Below are positions 14,266-18,756 of a stretch of DNA of 18,756 bases, one piece after another. The notes beneath the pieces are model-generated. The model ran no database searches and had not been told where the DNA came from. It saw only the letters and a program-made list of their open reading frames with translations. The position numbers were made by a program, and so were the translations under genes. The stretch covers positions 1-18,756 of the forward strand of contig CAIYUD010000170.1 of the NCBI GenBank assembly GCA_903929325.1. Direction: 5' to 3'. The DNA comes from an uncultured Opitutia bacterium. Its GTDB lineage: Bacteria > Verrucomicrobiota > Verrucomicrobiia > Opitutales > UBA953. Positions within the stretch are counted from its first letter, which is position 1. The number at the start of each line of letters is the position of its first letter.

Positions 14266-15549
14266 TTAACCTCCGCTCGGAGATACTGAATCCTGGGTCT
14301 CCTTCTCGATAATATTCGTAATATCGGGAGGGGGAGGAGGAGGTGGGGGAGGTGGTGGAGGGGGAGGTGAACCTCCGCCAGTCGTGCCGCCAGTGTCGCC
14401 ACCGCCACCAGTCGTGCCACCGGTTTCGCCACCTGTAGTGGTACCTGTACCGCCATCAGTCGTCGTGGTACCGCCGCCAGTTGTCGTCGTGGTACCGCCG
14501 CCTGTTGTCGTACCACCACCTGTGGTGCCGCCGCCTGTTGTCGTGCCGCCACCCGTCGTAGTTGTAGGCAGAGGGTTAGAAGCACTCGAAAGTGTAGACG
14601 TCAGGCCTGCAGCAGCCGCAGGTGGAAGTGGAGCCACGGTTAAGGTAGTTTCAGGCAACTCTGGAGCTGCAGGGGGCGCACCGCCACCCGTTGTGCCGCC
14701 ATCGGTCGTCGTACCACCGCCAGTCGTTCCGCCGCCAGTCGTTCCGCCGCCGGTCGTTCCGCCGTCCGTTGTAGCCCCACCGGTAGTTGTTGGAGCTACT
14801 GGATCAGTAAACACAATCGCATTACCGTCAGCCGCCGCAACGCCGCCGCCTGTCGTACCGCCAGTGGTTCCGCCAGTGGTTCCGCCAGTGGTTCCGCCAG
14901 TGGTTCCGCCATCTGTCGGCGAAGGTGCTGCACTTGGAGGCGGCGTTTCAGGAATACCAACTGCGGTTGCCTGTTGGCCTGCTTGAAGGTTTGTGGATTG
15001 GCCTGTATTCGTGGTAACGGAAACAGAGCCACTCGCACAACCCACATTCATCGCACCAAGCCCGTTTGACTCTTCTTCATAACCAACGCCGAAAGTAGTA
15101 CCGCGCACGCGGACGACACCAACCGGAGTTTTAATTGTGAATTGAGTACTCGGGTTAAGTTTTCGTGCTTCGCCAACAATCTTTCCACGGTAGACTTCAA
15201 TTTGTACAACTGAAGGCGTTGGTTCTGCATCAAGCTCTCTATACTTTCCAGCGATAATCAGCGGTGAAGCAACTTGGCTAAATGTTTTTACCTCCATGAG
15301 CGTGTCAGGGGTAACAGCGATAATCGATCCGTTCGAAAGAAGTAACTCGGCCGTAGAGTCCACCAAGGTTTCCACACGATAGCCTTCGCTAAATGTCATC
15401 CCGCGACTCATCGGCGCACGCTTTCCTTGGGCATTGAGCAAACTTGTCTTACCCTTCAACCCACCAACTTCGATAACACCCTTTTGAATGGCACCAAAAG
15501 AGGAGGCGGCAATCCCAACAAAAAATAGAATGGATGACAAAATCCTCAT
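14266..15549 (-). CDS. Secreted FecR-domain protein with Gly/Thr-rich repeats and polyproline tail
   Basis: The 427-residue protein has a signal peptide (MRILSSILFFVGIAASSFGA). A FecR-type domain spans about residues 50-155: GMTFSEGYRVETLVDSTAEL, LSNGSIIAVTPDTLMEV and FTIKTPVGVVRVRGTTFGV. From about residue 212 to 393 it is low complexity, built of TTGG and TTGGG blocks broken by short Ala/Pro segments. A run of 14 prolines at 395-408 and a short charged end follow. The transmembrane and anti-sigma parts of true FecR regulators are missing, so a signalling role is doubtful. A surface or matrix-like exported protein is more plausible. The repeats are near-perfect at DNA level (12-bp and 15-bp units), so length may vary between strains. 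The C-terminal function is unknown. Confidence 0.85.
   Translation of the reverse strand: MRILSSILFFVGIAASSFGAIQKGVIEVGGLKGKTSLLNAQGKRAPMSRGMTFSEGYRVETLVDSTAELLLSNGSIIAVTPDTLMEVKTFSQVASPLIIAGKYRELDAEPTPSVVQIEVYRGKIVGEARKLNPSTQFTIKTPVGVVRVRGTTFGVGYEEESNGLGAMNVGCASGSVSVTTNTGQSTNLQAGQQATAVGIPETPPPSAAPSPTDGGTTGGTTGGTTGGTTGGTTGGGVAAADGNAIVFTDPVAPTTTGGATTDGGTTGGGTTGGGTTGGGTTTDGGTTGGGAPPAAPELPETTLTVAPLPPAAAAGLTSTLSSASNPLPTTTTGGGTTTGGGTTGGGTTTGGGTTTTTGGGTTTTDGGTGTTTGGETGGTTGGGGDTGGTTGGGSPPPPPPPPPPPPPPDITNIIEKETQDSVSPSGG
14714..14758. repeat. 15-bp tandem repeat, three near-perfect copies
   Basis: Units close to CCGCCGCCAGTCGTT lie at 14714-14728, 14729-14743 and 14744-14758, with one base change each in the first and third copies and a shorter partial unit after them. 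They sit in the same FecR-domain gene and encode a five-residue Gly/Thr block, also in frame. Confidence 0.85.
14858..14905. repeat. 12-bp tandem repeat, four perfect copies
   Basis: The unit CCGCCAGTGGTT occurs four times head to tail at 14858-14869, 14870-14881, 14882-14893 and 14894-14905, with no mismatch. It lies inside the FecR-domain gene, where each unit encodes a four-residue Gly/Thr block, so gain or loss of a unit keeps the frame. Confidence 0.95.
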
Positions 15550-15557
15550 AGGGGGTA

Positions 15558-15583
15558 GGACTGTTTTATTTTCTACACAGTCC
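15558..15583. promoter_or_regulatory. Inverted repeat upstream of the FecR-domain gene
   Basis: GGACTGT at 15558-15564 and ACAGTCC at 15577-15583 are perfect inverted copies separated by a 12-base AT-rich spacer. They lie 9-34 bases before the FecR-domain gene start, between it and the upstream terminator-like palindrome. The site could be an operator or a leader hairpin. No clear promoter pair is visible around it. Confidence 0.4.
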
Positions 15584-15599
15584 GGCTTCCTGCAATGCC

Positions 15600-15647
15600 A
15601 AAACCATCCATTTCAAGGCTCTTTAGAGCCTTAAAATGGATGGTTTT
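15600..15647 (-). terminator. Large palindromic terminator after the phosphofructokinase gene
   Basis: AAAACCATCCATTT at 15600-15613 pairs perfectly with 15634-15647. One mismatch is followed by a further 7-bp stem (15615-15621 with 15626-15632) closed by the loop TTTA. On the minus strand it begins 25 bases after the pfp stop and ends in TTTT, so it can serve as an intrinsic terminator for pfp. It is nearly symmetrical, with four A bases opposite, so it could also act on the other strand. Confidence 0.75.
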
Positions 15648-15672
15648 GAAGCCCCCGTATCCTGACTATCGA

Positions 15673-16938
15673 TTAACCTGCAAACGGCTCGAGGGTGCGC
15701 TTCACGCGCGCCGAAGCCAATTGGGCGTACCGAGGTAGCCCGTTTTCAAACGGCAGTACAATTTCACCCTGAATTAAGGGAGCTGCGTATTTGATGAAAG
15801 GAATCTCGATCGACATGCGGTCGGAGCCAATCCAGTTCGCAGGGAAGGCTTTGACGCCGTTCGCAATGTCACCAAGAGGCGCGAGGGCGGTCTTTACGGC
15901 GTAATGATCCTTACCTTCGATACGGGCGAGGACGACCATCTTGCCAGACTCACCGGCAAGGGCTGCTTTCACGGCAGCTTGTCCACAAAGGAAGGCTTCA
16001 TCGACGTCCGTCAGGGACGCGAGGTGCGAGGCAGCGCGCTGGGCGATACCAAGCTTTGCAGAGCGAGCTTTCACGCCATCGATACGCTGTTCGACGAGCG
16101 TGCGAAGGTATTCACCGGCGCCACCAAGAACCGCATGCCCGAAAGCATCCGTGCTCGTGGCATCGACGCCGAGGTAGTTTCCGGCTTCGTCTTGGACGCC
16201 TTCGGAAACAACCACGAAGCAATGTGCGTTGGACTTAAGAACTTCGAGGACGCGGTTAACGAATGCGTCAGCGTTGAAAGGAGCTTCAGGAAGTAAGACG
16301 ATGTGCGGGGCGTCGTTGCTTGCGCGGTCTTTACGACGCGCAAGTATCGAGGAAGCAGCGAGCCAGCCTGCGTTACGACCCATCACTTCAAGAATAGAAA
16401 CGAAGTCGTTCTGTCCCATCGCTTCATTGTCGAGCGACATTTCACGAACTGTGGTGGCGATGTACTTAGCGACTGAACCATAACCAGGGCAGTGATCGGT
16501 CACGGGAAGGTCATTATCAATTGTCTTGGGCACGCCAATGACGCGGAGGTCATAACCCTTTTCCTTCGCCGCAGCATCAATCTTCGCGGCGGTGTCTTGG
16601 GAGTCGTTACCGCCGATGTAATGGAAGTAACGAATGTTGTGGGCTTCAAAGACTTGAAGGATTCGGTCGAAGTCGGACTGCTTCTTTACCTTGTAACGGC
16701 AAGTACCGAGAGCGGCACCCGGGGTGTGACGAAGGGCGCGTACGGTCAATTGTGACTCGGAAGCGAGGTCCACAAGGTCTTCCTTGAGAATGCCATGGAT
16801 GCCGTTGAGGCCGCCATAGATCTCAGGAATCGTGTCTTCGTGGTTAAGGGCCTCAGAGAGGACGCCTGCGAGGGAAGCGTTGATAACCGGGGTGGGACCG
16901 CCGCTTTGAGCGACGAGTAGATTGCCTTGAAGTGACAT
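15673..16938 (-). CDS. pfp: Pyrophosphate-dependent 6-phosphofructokinase
   Basis: This enzyme reversibly phosphorylates fructose 6-phosphate to fructose 1,6-bisphosphate using PPi, in cytoplasmic glycolysis and gluconeogenesis. The 421-residue protein begins with the phosphate-binding strand NLLVAQSGGPTPVINASL. The donor motif reads GGNDS at residues 109-113, where ATP enzymes have GGDGS; the Asp in place of Gly is the known mark of PPi use. PKTIDND at 137-143 carries Lys where ATP enzymes have Gly, the second mark. VMGRNAGWLA and the C-terminal substrate residues are in place. The more usual PPi-enzyme motif is GGDDS, so the Asn is a small oddity. It lies 65 bases downstream of purB and ends at a large palindromic terminator. 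The ATG at 16938 has no Shine-Dalgarno motif. Confidence 0.93.
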   Translation of the reverse strand: MSLQGNLLVAQSGGPTPVINASLAGVLSEALNHEDTIPEIYGGLNGIHGILKEDLVDLASESQLTVRALRHTPGAALGTCRYKVKKQSDFDRILQVFEAHNIRYFHYIGGNDSQDTAAKIDAAAKEKGYDLRVIGVPKTIDNDLPVTDHCPGYGSVAKYIATTVREMSLDNEAMGQNDFVSILEVMGRNAGWLAASSILARRKDRASNDAPHIVLLPEAPFNADAFVNRVLEVLKSNAHCFVVVSEGVQDEAGNYLGVDATSTDAFGHAVLGGAGEYLRTLVEQRIDGVKARSAKLGIAQRAASHLASLTDVDEAFLCGQAAVKAALAGESGKMVVLARIEGKDHYAVKTALAPLGDIANGVKAFPANWIGSDRMSIEIPFIKYAAPLIQGEIVLPFENGLPRYAQLASARVKRTLEPFAG

Positions 16939-17003
16939 GGGAATGGAACGTGTGAAAGGTTGGTTGTGTTAACCCTTCCCCCCCTTGGCAATGCGGAAAA
17001 CAG

Positions 17004-18428
17004 TTAGAGAATCCGACCCGGCTTAACCCCTGCTGATTCAGGCACACGGACGGCCCAAGCTGCTGCCGCTGCCGCAAAGCCGTCCACCTGAGAACCCGCC
17101 GAGCCCGTTAATTCAGAAGCCTTCAGCAAGACAGCCTCAATAGAGGCGCGATTGAGCCGCAAACGGGCGTCTTCCGCAAGACGCTCAACGAGGTCGTTTT
17201 TGTGAATCTTACCCTCCCGAAGATCACGTGCGACCGCGACTGCATGCTCCTTGATCGCTTCATGAGCAGATTCTCGTCCAGCTCCTGCCTTAACGGCTTC
17301 CATCAAGAACGTCGTCGTCAGCAAGAAAGGTAAATAGTGCCCGAGCTCACGCGCAACCACCCCGCGATTCACTTCCATTTGACCTAAGACCGTGAGGAAA
17401 GCTTCGAAAAGTCCATCCGCAGCTAAGCACGCATCAGGAAGAAGCACACGACGGACAACCGAACAGGAGACATCGCCTTCGTTCCATTGATCACCCGAAA
17501 GCGAAGCGGCCATCGCCAAGTGCCCGCGAAGGATTGTGTGCAGACCATTGATACGCTCACACGTGCGCGCATTCATCTTGTGCGGCATAGCGGATGAGCC
17601 CACTTGCCCAGGCAAGAAACCTTCACTGGCTAATTCATGTCCCGCCATCAGGCGTAAAGTTTTGGCAAACGACGAAGGCCCTGAAGCCGCAACGAGAATG
17701 GATGAAACCACTTCGAGGTCCATCGAACGTGGGTAAACTTGACCAACGGCACCTAACACATGCGGCATACCTAAATGCTTGAGTACGCGCGTCTCGAGTT
17801 CTTTTGCCTTCGTCGTGTCACCAGCCAGCAAGGTCAGCGCGTCGAGCTGCGTACCAACCGCACCTTTTAAACCGCGAGCAGAAAAAGCCGCAATGGCCGC
17901 ATCGAGCTGGGCAATACCCCGGAGACACTCTTCACCAAACATCGCCCAGCGCTTTCCAACCGTGGTGGGCTGTGCTGCGACATTGTGGGTACGCGCAGCC
18001 ATCACTGTATCGCGATCGGCTTGGGCGCGCTTGGCTAAAGCTTGAGCTGCTGCGACGGCTTTCGCACGTAGCAAGCGCAGGGAGCGGTACAATTGAAGTT
18101 GCTCAACTGACTCTGTGAGATCGCGGCTAGTTAAGCCTTTGTGAATGTGTTCATGACCCGCGAGTGCACAAAATTCATCGATGCGTGCTTTGACGTCGTG
18201 ACGCGTAATCTCTTCGCGCTTACGGATTGATTCGAGATCTACTTTGTCCTTCACCTTTTCATAGGCAGCGATGGCTGCTGCGGGGATGGGCAAACCGAGG
18301 TCGGCTTGGGCGCGCATCACCGCAATCCAGTACTCACGCTCCAGCACCACCCGTCCACGAGGGGACCAGAGTGCGCACATCTCTGCAGATGCATAGCGGT
18401 CAGCGAGAACGTTAGGGACGGTGTCCAT
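17004..18428 (-). CDS. purB: Adenylosuccinate lyase
   Basis: PurB cleaves fumarate from SAICAR and from adenylosuccinate, two steps of purine synthesis. The 474-residue protein belongs to the fumarase/aspartase superfamily. Visible conserved parts are TRHDVKARIDEF near 75-86, GLTSRDLTES at 98-107, ARTHNVAAQPTTVGKR with the catalytic-region His148, and the signature loop GSSAMPHKMNA at about 277-287. The reading frame is open further upstream to 18647, but that part overlaps the neighbouring gene and is cysteine- and proline-rich noise. The ATG at 18428 (MDTVPNVLADRYAS) gives the normal family length. It lies 56 bases after the stop of the partial gene upstream and 65 bases before pfp, so the genes may share a transcript. 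Confidence 0.95.
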   Translation of the reverse strand: MDTVPNVLADRYASAEMCALWSPRGRVVLEREYWIAVMRAQADLGLPIPAAAIAAYEKVKDKVDLESIRKREEITRHDVKARIDEFCALAGHEHIHKGLTSRDLTESVEQLQLYRSLRLLRAKAVAAAQALAKRAQADRDTVMAARTHNVAAQPTTVGKRWAMFGEECLRGIAQLDAAIAAFSARGLKGAVGTQLDALTLLAGDTTKAKELETRVLKHLGMPHVLGAVGQVYPRSMDLEVVSSILVAASGPSSFAKTLRLMAGHELASEGFLPGQVGSSAMPHKMNARTCERINGLHTILRGHLAMAASLSGDQWNEGDVSCSVVRRVLLPDACLAADGLFEAFLTVLGQMEVNRGVVARELGHYLPFLLTTTFLMEAVKAGAGRESAHEAIKEHAVAVARDLREGKIHKNDLVERLAEDARLRLNRASIEAVLLKASELTGSAGSQVDGFAAAAAAWAVRVPESAGVKPGRIL

Positions 18429-18484
18429 GAAATCAGAAAGTGAGTTTGGCAGGGATAAGGGAGGACGGCAACCCGAGAGACAGG

Positions 18485-18756
18485 CTAACGACGGGAACGG
18501 CTTGCAAGTACACGGACACAGGCCGCACGGAAGGTGGTAAACTCGTCGCCCGAGCCGTAGACTTTCGCTAAATCGAGCTGGAGGTCGATGAGTTCGCGCA
18601 GTGTAAAGTTCGTAGCCGCAGGGGCTACTTTTGTCCCAAGGTACCAAGCATTCTGCGTAAAAGGATTGAGGCTAGACTTACCGCCCGACCCATAAAGGGA
18701 TCCATAACGTGCACCCGCCGTTGTTATTTCGCGCTCGGATACACCCATAGCAGTCA
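18485..18756 (-). CDS. C-terminal part of an unidentified protein, cut by the window edge
   Basis: The frame is open from the right edge to the stop at 18485, about 90 codons. An ATG at 18748 exists, but nothing shows that it is the start, since the frame continues to the edge. The visible part has a Gly/Ser/Tyr stretch (ARYGSLYGSGGKSSLNPF), a probable amphipathic helix (NFTLRELIDLQLDLAKVYG), and a basic end (RVLASRSRR). I do not recognise a family. It is on the same strand as purB, 56 bases upstream of it. Confidence 0.55.
   Translation of the reverse strand, partial: TAMGVSEREITTAGARYGSLYGSGGKSSLNPFTQNAWYLGTKVAPAATNFTLRELIDLQLDLAKVYGSGDEFTTFRAACVRVLASRSRR

Noticed and set aside
14700..14910. 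Short direct repeats that could suggest a CRISPR array
   Set aside because: The repeats are 12-15 bp, directly adjacent with no unique spacers, in frame within a coding gene, and no cas genes are nearby.
14384..14986. Plus-strand open frame of 200 codons rich in Pro and Val
   Set aside because: It is the antisense reading of the Gly/Thr repeats in the FecR-domain gene. Repeats of this composition keep all frames open, and it has no signal or domain of its own.
18429..18647. N-terminal extension of PurB to an upstream start
   Set aside because: It overlaps the upstream gene, is Cys- and Pro-rich, and does not resemble the start of adenylosuccinate lyase; ATG 18428 gives the normal length.

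Overview
The window reads as a stretch of chromosome from a Gram-negative, meso-diaminopimelate-type bacterium. The mix of genes suggests the Verrucomicrobiota, perhaps class Opitutia. This mix is a division/cell-wall cluster, a PPi-dependent phosphofructokinase, a FecR-domain secreted protein, a DUF3568-like lipoprotein and a multi-PDZ HtrA. The taxonomic guess is inference: no rRNA or other marker is present. Almost no gene has a recognisable Shine-Dalgarno motif. I found no tRNA, rRNA, CRISPR array, insertion sequence or prophage.

Layout. (1) Positions 1-6003, minus strand: a dcw cluster in the order mraZ - rsmH - ftsL-like - ftsI - murE - murF. murF runs off the left edge. The genes rsmH to murE are joined by ATGA overlaps. 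Three perfect 10-bp-spaced GTGGG repeats, plus one degenerate copy, lie just upstream of mraZ and look like its own operator. (2) Positions 6004-6361: an AT-rich divergent intergenic region. (3) Positions 6362-8687, plus strand: a small lipoprotein, a strong intrinsic terminator, aroC, and a gene coupled to aroC by an ATGA overlap. That gene looks like a P-loop GTPase of the CobW/G3E type that has lost its nucleotide-binding residues. (4) Positions 8695-14199, minus strand: tmk and holB, then a four-PDZ HtrA protease, a secreted trypsin-fold protein in which all three catalytic positions appear substituted, an ECF sigma factor and a one-pass membrane protein that may be its anti-sigma factor. 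(5) Positions 14266-15549, minus: a secreted FecR-domain protein with long Gly/Thr repeats and a 14-proline run. (6) Positions 15600-18756, minus: a large terminator-like palindrome, PPi-dependent phosphofructokinase, purB, and the C-terminal part of an unidentified protein at the right edge.

How the genes work together. The dcw genes make and cross-link the peptidoglycan precursor and the septal wall. tmk and holB serve DNA synthesis. The genes downstream of holB look like a self-contained envelope-stress module: a periplasmic protease, a catalytically dead relative, a sigma factor and a membrane regulator. This module is the most interesting part of the window. The pseudo-GTPase behind aroC and the repeat-rich FecR protein come next.
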